Shown piece by piece: positions 54,148 to 61,356 of a stretch of 64,000 bases of DNA; position 1 is the first letter of the stretch, and each line of letters opens with the position of its first letter. This DNA is from Paenibacillus camerounensis. GTDB lineage: Bacteria > Bacillota > Bacilli > Paenibacillales > Paenibacillaceae. The stretch lies in NCBI RefSeq assembly GCF_000723885.1, contig NZ_CCDG010000055.1, positions 1 through 64,000 on the forward strand, given 5' to 3'. A program made the position numbers and the translations under genes. Below the pieces are notes generated by a model that did not search any database, was not told where the DNA came from, and was given only the letters and a program-made list of their open reading frames with translations.

Positions 54148-54194
54148 AAACAGGGTACCCCCTTACCAGACTTCATAAAGGTGTACCCTGTTTT
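54148..54194. terminator. Terminator of the maltodextrin importer operon
   Basis: AAACAGGGTAC pairs with GTACCCTGTTTT over a ~25-base loop region. On the minus strand it follows the second permease gene and is followed by TTTATTTC. Confidence 0.75.
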
Positions 54195-54220
54195 CATGGA
54201 ATATTTGAAGCTGTGATGTA

Positions 54221-55066
54221 TTATCCTTTGCTTGCACCGGCGGTCAGACCGTCAACCAGCAGCCGTTGCAGGAATCCAAAGAGGATCATTATTGGAACGG
54301 ATATCATCACTGCGCCGGCAGCGAATAGTGTAAAGTTCGTATTCTGCTGGCTGTTAACCATATCCCACATCCCGACGGCAACCGTCCAGTTCTCTTTGGT
54401 GCGGAGAACGAGCTTGGCGAAGATGAAGTCCACCCATGGACCGACAAACTGAGTCAGCGCCATATAGGTGATCATCGGACGGGACAGCGGTAAGATAATC
54501 CTGGTGAAAATCCCGAAATTACTCGCACCGTCGATCCGTGCCGCTTCATCCAGCGAACGCGGTATTGTATCCAGGAAGCCCTTGGCAATCAGCGTTCCGC
54601 CCAGCGGCGCCCCCGCCGCATATACAATAATCAGAGCCAGATGTGTATCCAGCAGATTGAATTCCTTCAGCAGCAGGTAAATGGCAATCATGCTCATGAA
54701 GCCCGGGAACATCCCGAGAATCAGCAGGGTTGACAGTGTTGTCTTGCGGCTTTTGAACCGGAATCTGGATAGGGCATAACTGGTGAGCAACGTTAGCAGA
54801 ACACCGATCAGCATGGAAAATACGGCAATTTTCAACGTATTGGTGTACCAGGTACCGAACATATAAACATCTGAAGTAAACAGCTCTTTGTAATGGGAAA
54901 TTGTGAACTTCTCCGGTATCAGCGTCTTGCTGTACAGCGATTTACCCGGACGGAAAGAGGCCAGCAGAATCCACAGAGCCGGGTACAGTGCTGCAACCGC
55001 CAAAACAATCAGAATGATGTAGCTTCCAGCCAGGCGTACAAAGTTTGCAATTTTGCGTCCGATCAT
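54221..55066 (-). CDS. Sugar ABC transporter permease, MalG-like
   Basis: 281 residues, overlapping the upstream permease by ATGA. Six membrane helices and the EAA loop EAARIDGASNFGIFTRIILP that contacts the ATPase. The end GLTAGASKG is typical of MalG relatives. With the neighbouring MalF-like permease and binding protein it forms a maltodextrin-type importer. No ATPase gene is present; Bacillales usually supply a shared MsmX/MsmK ATPase from another locus. Confidence 0.93.
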   Translation of the reverse strand: MIGRKIANFVRLAGSYIILIVLAVAALYPALWILLASFRPGKSLYSKTLIPEKFTISHYKELFTSDVYMFGTWYTNTLKIAVFSMLIGVLLTLLTSYALSRFRFKSRKTTLSTLLILGMFPGFMSMIAIYLLLKEFNLLDTHLALIIVYAAGAPLGGTLIAKGFLDTIPRSLDEAARIDGASNFGIFTRIILPLSRPMITYMALTQFVGPWVDFIFAKLVLRTKENWTVAVGMWDMVNSQQNTNFTLFAAGAVMISVPIMILFGFLQRLLVDGLTAGASKG

Positions 55067-56376
55067 TGGATCATATCCTCCTCTTTAAATGACTTGGTCC
55101 GGCGGTAATTGTACAGGGAGAATCCGGCCACAATGATAAAGATGATAATCCCGATTGCGGAAGCCATATTATTTTTGTTCTGGTCAGCCGTTAATTTATA
55201 GAGCCATGTAACGAGCAAGTCGGTTGAACCGGCATATTGATAATTACCGTTAACCGGTGCACCGCCTGTCAGCAGGTAAATGGCGTTAAAGTTATTGATA
55301 TTACCGGCAAACTGCATAATCAGTGTCGGTGCGGTTGAGAAAAGAATCATCGGCAGGGTGACGATCCGGAATTTCTGATAGTTTGTAGCGCCGTCTACTT
55401 CAGCAGCTTCATACATATCACGCGGAATAGTAGTCAGTACACCCATAACCAGCAGCATGGATACCGGTATACCCACCCACATATTTACGAGGATAACCGT
55501 CACTTTAGCCCAGAACGGGTCGGTCAGCCACGGCAGGCCGCCAAGACCGAAATAACCCAGATACTGGTTGATCGGACCAAACTGCCCGTTGAACAGGTTA
55601 CGCATGAGCAGAAGCGAAATCATCTGCGGAACGGCATAAGGAACAATCAGAATAATTCTCCATAGTCCTTTGAAGCGGATCCCCTTCTGGTTAACCAGCA
55701 GCGCCACAAGTATGCCGCCGAAGTATGTAGTGACCGTCGAGAGCACCGCCCAGATGATCGTCCACGTTAATACTCCATAAAAAGTATGGCTCCAGGTTTT
55801 TAGGACCAGCAAATTACGGAAGGTTTCAAAACCAACCCAGTCTACCAGTCTGGCAGGCGGGATATGATCTGGTGCTGAAAAGTTGGTGAATGCCAGCATG
55901 ATCATAAAAATAATCGGCATAATGGTGAAGAATAAAATGCCTATCCCAGGAAGAATCAGAAACGTTTGGGCAAACTTATAATCAAGAATATATCTGACCG
56001 TTTGCTTGAATGTATTGGATTCAAGACCGGCATCGCGTGCCGCTCCGATCTTATAAGCATCTCTAATGTTAATATACCAGGCAAACAGAATGATGATGAA
56101 AAACAGGAGGGTAATCAGACTCTCAATCATAAGGAAGATGGAGTGGTCACCCGTGACCATTTTGGCTATGCCGTTTACTTTCTCAAGACGGCTTGGAGAA
56201 TCTCCTAATGTGAAGATGCCCCAAAAGGCTCTTCCCAGGTTATTGATGAAATAAATAAGGCCTAACGCCTCAACTGCTAAGAAGATAAGACCTTTGATGA
56301 ATTGGCGGTTATATATTTGTCCCAATCCCATAAATACGGTCGACAGTATTGCGGCTCTCGTACGGTGTCGCTGCAT
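55063..56376 (-). CDS. Sugar ABC transporter permease, MalF-like
   Basis: 437 residues, longer than simple six-helix permeases. Two extra hydrophobic segments at the N-terminus (FIKGLIFLAVEALGLIYFINN and a second near residue 80) give about eight helices, as in MalF. The EAA loop is EAAEVDGATNYQKFRIVTLP. A periplasmic-type insertion carries GGAPVNGNYQYAGSTDLL. ATG follows GGAAGGG closely. Confidence 0.93.
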   Translation of the reverse strand: MQRHRTRAAILSTVFMGLGQIYNRQFIKGLIFLAVEALGLIYFINNLGRAFWGIFTLGDSPSRLEKVNGIAKMVTGDHSIFLMIESLITLLFFIIILFAWYINIRDAYKIGAARDAGLESNTFKQTVRYILDYKFAQTFLILPGIGILFFTIMPIIFMIMLAFTNFSAPDHIPPARLVDWVGFETFRNLLVLKTWSHTFYGVLTWTIIWAVLSTVTTYFGGILVALLVNQKGIRFKGLWRIILIVPYAVPQMISLLLMRNLFNGQFGPINQYLGYFGLGGLPWLTDPFWAKVTVILVNMWVGIPVSMLLVMGVLTTIPRDMYEAAEVDGATNYQKFRIVTLPMILFSTAPTLIMQFAGNINNFNAIYLLTGGAPVNGNYQYAGSTDLLVTWLYKLTADQNKNNMASAIGIIIFIIVAGFSLYNYRRTKSFKEEDMIQ

Positions 56377-56416
56377 TTCCCTTCCGTTCTCCTCTCCGCG
56401 CGGAATTCAGGAAACT

Positions 56417-56441
56417 GCCCGCCGGTGAGGCTTCGGCGGGC
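56417..56441 (-). other. Intra-operon stem-loop between binding-protein and permease genes
   Basis: GCCCGCCG (56417-56424) pairs with CGGCGGGC (56434-56441) around nine bases, with no T-run. Such structures often protect the 3' end of the abundant binding-protein message or damp read-through into permease genes. Confidence 0.6.
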
Positions 56442-56493
56442 GATTTGATTCCACAGTTTGCTATTAGTTATTCACTGCTGAGTACTCAGGATT

Positions 56494-57813
56494 TTACTGG
56501 GCACCGTTGTTAAGGTCTTTAATCTGCTCTACTGCTTTGTCCATTGCTGTTTTTGGATCAGCATTGTTATCCCAGATTTCCGGAAGCGCCGCATTTACAG
56601 GAGCCCATACGTTGCCCATTTCAGGGATGGAAGGCATTGGCTGTGAGCTCTTAGCCTGCTCAGCAAATGCGGATACATAAGGGTCACCCGTAATTTGCGG
56701 ATCTGCCAGTGCTTCATTGTTAGTAGGAATGGAACCAACCAGCTTGTTCAGGGCCAGCTGAGAGTCCTTGCTGGAAGCGAAGTGGGCATACAGCTTGGCT
56801 GCGTTCGGATATTGCGTATAAGCGTTAACTCCGAAAATTTTAATACCGGAGAAGGTAATGGCCGTTTTGCCGTTAATAGTCGGAACCGGAGCAACACCCA
56901 GGTTGTCACCAAGTGCCTCTTTATATGCTGCAAGTTCCCAAGGACCAGTGATGTCCATGGCTACATCGCCGGTAGTGAACAGGCTGCGCTTGATGTCGGC
57001 GCTGATATCACCGCTCTTGATCGGCAATGCTTCCTTCAATTTAGCAAGTGCAGTCAGACCTTCGATAGCCCCTTCGTTGTTCAGGCCGATATCATCCTTG
57101 TCAGTACCATCTTTACCGAACAGGTAGCCGCCGGTAGTAGCAATGAAGGTGTAGCCGTAGTACATGTTGCCGACTTCCCACATAATGCCGTATTTGTTCT
57201 CGTTTTTGTTAGTGAATGTCTTGCTGAAGGCCAGAACGTCATCAAAGGATTTCGGTGCCTCAGGCAACAGTGTCTTATTGTAGTAGAGGGCATAAGTTTC
57301 AGCGGCTCTAGGATAGCCGTACAGTTCACCGTCATAAGAGGAACCTACGATGGATGCTTCAGTATTGTCAGCTTTGGTCTGCTCTGCAAAAATATCGTTT
57401 GGCAGCAGCAGGCTCGCACTTGCAGCTTTACCAAGATTGTCATGCGGAATCAGAATAACGTCTGCAGCCAGTCCGGAAGGTCCGTCCTGTGTCAGCTTGC
57501 CAACTTGATCCGGCGGCGGAATCTCTTCAATTTTGACCGGAACGTTGTATTTCTCAGTGAACTGTTTAGCAATTTCTTCTGCAAATACTCTCTCTTCTTT
57601 ACTTTCCCAGACAACCAGCGATGCGCCTTCTTCAGGAACAACCTCACCGCTTACAGCCTCGCCGCTGTTTGTAGCTGGTGCATTAGTAGCTGTTGTGTCC
57701 GCCGGAGCATTTGTTGCTGCTGCATTTCCCCCGTTGTTGTTGGAGCCGCATGCCGTGATGGATGCTGCCATGGATACTGCTGCGGTGATGACCATGAGTT
57801 TTTTCAACTTCAT
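56494..57813 (-). CDS. Maltodextrin-type ABC transporter substrate-binding lipoprotein
   Basis: 439 residues, ATG after GGGAGGGG. Signal peptide II with lipobox ASITACGS makes Cys22 the lipid anchor; an Asn/Ala/Thr-rich tether follows. The body is a cluster D/MalE-like solute-binding protein (LVVWESKEERVFAEEIAKQF, ADVILIPHDNLGKAA, GDVAMDITGPWEL, YPNAAKLYAHFASS). It is the first gene of the importer operon and is divergent from the GH13 gene, which supports maltodextrin as ligand. Confidence 0.93.
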   Translation of the reverse strand: MKLKKLMVITAAVSMAASITACGSNNNGGNAAATNAPADTTATNAPATNSGEAVSGEVVPEEGASLVVWESKEERVFAEEIAKQFTEKYNVPVKIEEIPPPDQVGKLTQDGPSGLAADVILIPHDNLGKAASASLLLPNDIFAEQTKADNTEASIVGSSYDGELYGYPRAAETYALYYNKTLLPEAPKSFDDVLAFSKTFTNKNENKYGIMWEVGNMYYGYTFIATTGGYLFGKDGTDKDDIGLNNEGAIEGLTALAKLKEALPIKSGDISADIKRSLFTTGDVAMDITGPWELAAYKEALGDNLGVAPVPTINGKTAITFSGIKIFGVNAYTQYPNAAKLYAHFASSKDSQLALNKLVGSIPTNNEALADPQITGDPYVSAFAEQAKSSQPMPSIPEMGNVWAPVNAALPEIWDNNADPKTAMDKAVEQIKDLNNGAQ

Positions 57814-57876
57814 TACTTTAACCCCTCCCGATTTTGTAAATCGCTTTTTGTAGCCTTAATGATGCTGCAGAACGTG

Positions 57877-57890
57877 CGCAAACGATTTCA
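57877..57890. promoter_or_regulatory. Candidate cre (CcpA) site upstream of the importer operon
   Basis: CGCAAACGATTTCA differs from the cre consensus TGnAARCGnWWWCA at its first base only. It lies in the leader, about 65 nt before the binding-protein start. Confidence 0.45.
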
Positions 57891-57954
57891 GAAGTTCCAA
57901 AAAAAAGGTGTATGCCAGTGAACCACACTTCTGAATACGCTTCAACAAGTTCTA

Positions 57955-57966
57955 GAAAGCGCTTCA
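57955..57966. promoter_or_regulatory. Candidate cre (CcpA) site just downstream of the importer promoter
   Basis: GAAAGCGCTTCA is a compact cre-like palindrome, one base short of the consensus, placed a few bases past the likely transcription start. That is the classic roadblock position for carbon catabolite repression. Confidence 0.5.
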
Positions 57967-57977
57967 TTCATAATTTC

Positions 57978-58005
57978 ATAATACAACAGTAATCTTAATT
58001 GTTAA
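57978..58005 (-). promoter_or_regulatory. Probable sigma-A promoter of the importer operon
   Basis: On the minus strand -35 TTAACA (58000-58005), 16-nt spacer, -10 TATTAT (57978-57983). A long leader of ~155 nt separates it from the ATG. Confidence 0.6.
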
Positions 58006-58236
58006 AACGTTTGCACAGTGTGTATTCGCCCATTTAACGTTTTTAACACGCGTTAACACTAATATATCTCTTGAATTCACATGATTGCTCTGATTTACTG
58101 CTAATAACAGCAATAAAATCATGCGGTTTATCCAAAATACGTTTCTTCTTCAATAAAAACCGGGGATTAGCGGGCTGAAATTCTTTTTTCGAGTCCGGAA
58201 TAAGGCTGCTGCTCGTGAAAAATAGTGCAATGGTTT

Positions 58237-58276
58237 GTACAATAGTATTGTACGGCCATTTATTCCATGCTATAAT
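58237..58276 (+). promoter_or_regulatory. Promoter with 17-bp palindromic operator upstream of the GH13 gene
   Basis: GTACAATAGTATTGTAC (58237-58253) is a perfect palindrome about a central G. Its right end TTGTAC serves as a poor -35, followed by 17 nt and a perfect -10 TATAAT at 58271-58276. The overlap suggests a regulator binds there. The segment TTTGTACAATA also occurs upstream of the AraC gene. Confidence 0.55.
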
Positions 58277-58343
58277 CCAAACCATTATGAGCACCGGCCC
58301 AGCCGGCGGCATTGGATCATGCGCCCTTGTTCTTACAACAATT

Positions 58344-58406
58344 AAAAGGCAATGTTACTTATCAGGGACAACCTCGGACAAGCTTATGCTGAAGTTGTGC
58401 CTTTTT
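58344..58406 (+). other. Terminator-like structure in the GH13 leader
   Basis: AAAAGGCA (58344-58351) pairs with TGCCTTTT (58398-58405), ending in five T, about 120 nt after the predicted transcription start. It could be an attenuator or the end of a short RNA. Confidence 0.4.
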
Positions 58407-58431
58407 GCTATGGGCGAATTCAGGTGATCCT

Positions 58432-58486
58432 GTGCCAGCTGCGGCGCAAAATGCGTGCCATACAGGCACAGCGCCATCCCTGGCAC
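58432..58486. other. Strong three-part hairpin in the GH13 leader
   Basis: Nested pairs: GTGCCAG (58432-58438)/CTGGCAC (58480-58486), GGCGC (58443-58447)/GCGCC (58471-58475) and inner TGCC/GGCA. Together they form an elongated imperfect hairpin of 55 nt that may be regulatory or a REP-like element. Confidence 0.5.
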
Positions 58487-58517
58487 TTACAACCTCTTAC
58501 ATAACCATATCATGCTA

Positions 58518-58657
58518 AGCTCACAAAACTTAAGCCAATGCTTTCGAAGTCAGTTTTGTACGAAGAATTTCAGGAAGCACAGCTCACAAAACTTAAGCCA
58601 ATGCTTTCGAAGCCAGTTTTGTACGAAGAATTTCAGGAAGCACAGCTCACAAAACTT
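58518..58657 (+). repeat. 63-bp tandem repeat, 2.2 copies, in front of the GH13 gene
   Basis: Copies at 58518-58580 and 58581-58643 differ at one base; a third partial copy (14 bases) runs to 58657 and abuts the ribosome binding site. Each full copy contains ACAAAACT...AGTTTTGT as an inverted repeat. They prolong an open frame upstream of the GH13 start but look non-coding. Confidence 0.9.
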
Positions 58658-58672
58658 TTAGGAGGAATTATT

Positions 58673-60418
58673 ATGTTACTAGAAGCTGTATATCACCGCC
58701 CGCGATTGAACTGGTCTTATGCCTATGATTATGAAACCATCCATCTCCGGCTGCGTGCCAAAAAAGGAGATTTAACAGAAGTATTCGCCTGGGCCGGTGA
58801 TAAATATGCATGGGATACCACCAAAGAGCTGATTCCGATGAAGCTGTTCACCAGTGACGCTATGTTTGATTACTGGGAATGTGAATCCGTTCCGCTGTAC
58901 CGCCGCCTGAAATACGGTTTTCTCCTGCAAAAGGGGCATGAGCGCATCTGGATGACAGAAAGTGATTTTCAGACAGAACGGCCGGCCAACCCGAACCGGC
59001 TGTTTGAATTTCCGTACATTAACCGTGGGGATGTGTTCACTCCTCCTGCCTGGGTTAAGGATACTGTCTTTTATCAGATTTTTCCGGAGCGTTTTGCGAA
59101 CGGTGATGCCAGCCTGAATCCTGACAATGTGCAGCCTTGGGGAGAAACCCCGACACCTGATAATTTCTTCGGCGGAGATCTGCAGGGCGTGATGGATCAC
59201 CTCGATCATCTGACGGAGCTTGGTATTAACGGAATCTATTTCACGCCGATCTTTACCGGCACCACCAATCATAAATACGATACGGAAGATTATATGCAGG
59301 TGGATCCTCATTTCGGCGATGTGGAGATGCTTAAAAAGCTGGTTAACGCCTGTCACGAACGCGGAATCCGCATCTTGCTGGACGCTGTGTTTAACCACTC
59401 GGGCAGAACCTTTGCCCCGTTCGTGGATGTGCTGGAGCATGGGGAGAACTCCCGCTATAAGGACTGGTTCCACGTCCGCGAGTTCCCTCTGCAGGTAATC
59501 GATAACATCCCTAACTATGATGCCTTTTCTTTTGAACCGCACATGCCGAAGCTCAATACAGAGAATCCTGAAGTAAAAAAATACTTGCTGAAGGTTGCAG
59601 AATACTGGATCAAGGAGGTCGGGATTGACGGCTGGCGCCTGGATGTGGCGAACGAGGTGGATCACGGCTTCTGGCGCGAGTTCCGCAAGGTTGTCAAGGC
59701 TGCCAATCCCGAGGCTTATATTCTCGGTGAAATCTGGCATGAATCGGCACCTTGGCTGGAGGGTGACAAGTTCGATGCCGTAATGAATTACCCGTTCACC
59801 GACGCCGTGCTCGACTTCTTTATCAGCGGCACGCTTGATGCCGAAGCCTTCGCAAATGCGATCGGCAAGCAGTTGTCACGCTATCCGCTGCAGGCCAGCG
59901 AGGTTGCCTTCAATCTGCTGGACAGCCACGACACTGCCCGCCTCTTAACCCTGGCCGGCGGCGACAAGAAAAAATTCAAGCTGGCGGCGCTGTTCCAGTT
60001 CACCTTCCTGGGCACACCATGTATTTACTACGGCGATGAGGTCGGCATGGACGGCGACAATGATCCGGGCTGCCGGAAATGCATGGAATGGGACCCTGCC
60101 AAGCAGGACCGTGACCTCTTCAGCTTCTATCAGAAGCTGATTGCAGTCCGCAGCAGCCATCCGGCCCTGCGCAGCGGTGCCTTCAGATTCCTGGAAGCCG
60201 GCCGCGGCGGCAGCAAGCTCGCTTATGAACGCAGTCAGGGTGACGATATCATCATCGTCCTGATGAATACGGAGGAAACCGCACAGACCTTCCGGCTTAA
60301 TGTTGAGGAGCGCAGCTGGGAGAACCTGTTCACCGGTGATTCCCTGCGTGCTGAACGCGGTATGCTGTCCGTGAAGCTGCCGGCTTACGGATATACAGTA
60401 ATTAAGGCCGTTTTGTAG
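58673..60418 (+). CDS. GH13 maltogenic amylase / neopullulanase / cyclomaltodextrinase
   Basis: 581 residues from ATG 58673, 7 nt after AGGAGG. An N-terminal CBM34-type beta domain (LNWSYAYDYETIHLRLRAKKG) precedes the (beta/alpha)8 domain. GH13 regions: I DAVFNHSG (~237), II GWRLDVANEVDH with the nucleophile Asp at ~324, III GEIWHES with the acid Glu at ~353, and IV LLDSHDTAR at ~416. The motif MPKLNTENPEV is typical of subfamily GH13_20. No signal peptide, so it acts in the cytoplasm on imported maltodextrins or cyclodextrins. It is divergent from the importer operon. Confidence 0.94.
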   Translation: MLLEAVYHRPRLNWSYAYDYETIHLRLRAKKGDLTEVFAWAGDKYAWDTTKELIPMKLFTSDAMFDYWECESVPLYRRLKYGFLLQKGHERIWMTESDFQTERPANPNRLFEFPYINRGDVFTPPAWVKDTVFYQIFPERFANGDASLNPDNVQPWGETPTPDNFFGGDLQGVMDHLDHLTELGINGIYFTPIFTGTTNHKYDTEDYMQVDPHFGDVEMLKKLVNACHERGIRILLDAVFNHSGRTFAPFVDVLEHGENSRYKDWFHVREFPLQVIDNIPNYDAFSFEPHMPKLNTENPEVKKYLLKVAEYWIKEVGIDGWRLDVANEVDHGFWREFRKVVKAANPEAYILGEIWHESAPWLEGDKFDAVMNYPFTDAVLDFFISGTLDAEAFANAIGKQLSRYPLQASEVAFNLLDSHDTARLLTLAGGDKKKFKLAALFQFTFLGTPCIYYGDEVGMDGDNDPGCRKCMEWDPAKQDRDLFSFYQKLIAVRSSHPALRSGAFRFLEAGRGGSKLAYERSQGDDIIIVLMNTEETAQTFRLNVEERSWENLFTGDSLRAERGMLSVKLPAYGYTVIKAVL

Positions 60419-61110
60419 CCTGAACTATTCTTCTTGTTGTTCTGGGATTTAACGTATCCGCAGAGAATGTTTGAGCTTCCGGCAGCTGCCCTGCTGCAGA
60501 TTTCTTGATTAGAACCGCAATTTGCACTGGAAATCTGCAGACTGCCTATATTTCTGTAGCGGGCTGTTCGGCGAGAAGCTCTCAGGCTGTCGTTAGTGCA
60601 TCTACAGTTCCAAAATTCTCCGCCGCCACTTGCCCTTAACTTGTATTTTCAAGCTCAATCTATCTATAGTTGGATTTTTGCCACCTAATTTTATCATTTT
60701 TCAATAATTCTGATAATTAGGTGGAAAAAGGCCATCTAATTCAGTCCAAAACCACCTTTAGGGCTAATTTTGGCAAAATAAGTGGCGATTTTCCACCTAT
60801 ACTCTTAAACAACTCAATTGTTAAAGGATTAAGATGCGAAAATCCACTTATTTCAAACAGCGCCAACCTTCAGCACACGCCCCCTTACATTTGCTCTAAC
60901 AAAGCCTTAGTTACTCGAACAATACATGGCAAACAGCCTTCTTCAACATTTGAAGAGGGCTGTTTGGTGCGCGGGCCAGGATGCGTTCAAGCATAAGTAT
61001 GAGCAATAGTAAAAGCAAACGGTGACAGCCTACGGTGAAAGACCGTAGTATCGTATTGCATACCAGTCCAGCCAATGAAAGTAATTACTCGCTCTAAAAC
61101 AAAACAACAA
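60419..61110. other. Gene-free stretch with several inverted repeats
   Basis: No convincing gene. An inverted repeat at about 60680-60725 pairs CCACCTAATT with AATTAGGTGG, then AGTGG-N6-CCACCT occurs near 60783 and CCACTTATTT near 60845. A CTACGGT/ACCGTAG hairpin lies near 61031. The pattern suggests an intergenic repeat family. Confidence 0.4.
60930..60966. terminator. Long stem-loop, possible terminator downstream of the GH13 gene
   Basis: CAAACAGCC-TTCTTCAA pairs with TTGAAGA-GGCTGTTTG around CAT, with one bulge. The T-run is short. It is the only strong terminator-like structure between the GH13 stop and the amylase terminator. Confidence 0.45.
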
Positions 61111-61300
61111 TAACTCAACATCCCGACATCTCAACATCCCGACATCTCAACATCCCGACATCTCAACACAGTTACAACAACTCAACAACTCAACAACCTC
61201 AACAACCCAACAACCTCAACAACCCAACAACCCAACAACCCAACAACTTAACAACCTCAACAACTCAACTACTCAACAACCTCAACAATTTCAACAACAC
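61111..61300. repeat. Microsatellite-like array of short CAACA-rich repeats
   Basis: Three perfect copies of TCAACATCCCGACATC (61115-61162) are followed by about 130 bases of 8-9-bp units AACAACCC / AACAACCTC. The plus strand is nearly free of G. It lies just beyond the terminator of the SLH amylase gene. Confidence 0.92.
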
Positions 61301-61301
61301 A

Positions 61302-61334
61302 AAGCAGCGGTCCCCATCACGAGGATCGCTGCTT
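61302..61334 (-). terminator. Terminator of the SLH-anchored amylase gene
   Basis: AAGCAGCGGTCC (61302-61313) pairs with GGATCGCTGCTT (61323-61334) with one mismatch. On the minus strand TTTGTGTTG follows. Confidence 0.75.
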
Positions 61335-61356
61335 GCGTTGTCTAACGCTAAATCTT

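Noticed and set aside
56695..57921. 408-residue open frame on the plus strand
   Set aside because: Antisense to the substrate-binding protein; Phe/Cys-rich shadow composition.
58043..58312. 89-residue open frame on the minus strand in the importer/GH13 divergent region
   Set aside because: No ribosome binding site or recognisable domain, and it runs through the predicted promoters of both flanking genes.
58538..58672. N-terminal extension of the GH13 protein
   Set aside because: It only translates the 63-bp tandem repeats; the real start has AGGAGG and a normal GH13_20 N-terminus.
58772..59740. 322-residue open frame on the minus strand
   Set aside because: Antisense to the GH13 catalytic region.
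60721..60996. 91-residue open frame on the plus strand
   Set aside because: Starts inside an inverted repeat, ends in a terminator-like hairpin region and has no family resemblance.
61115..61162. Direct repeats considered as a CRISPR array
   Set aside because: The 16-bp units are contiguous with no spacers, and no cas gene is in the window.
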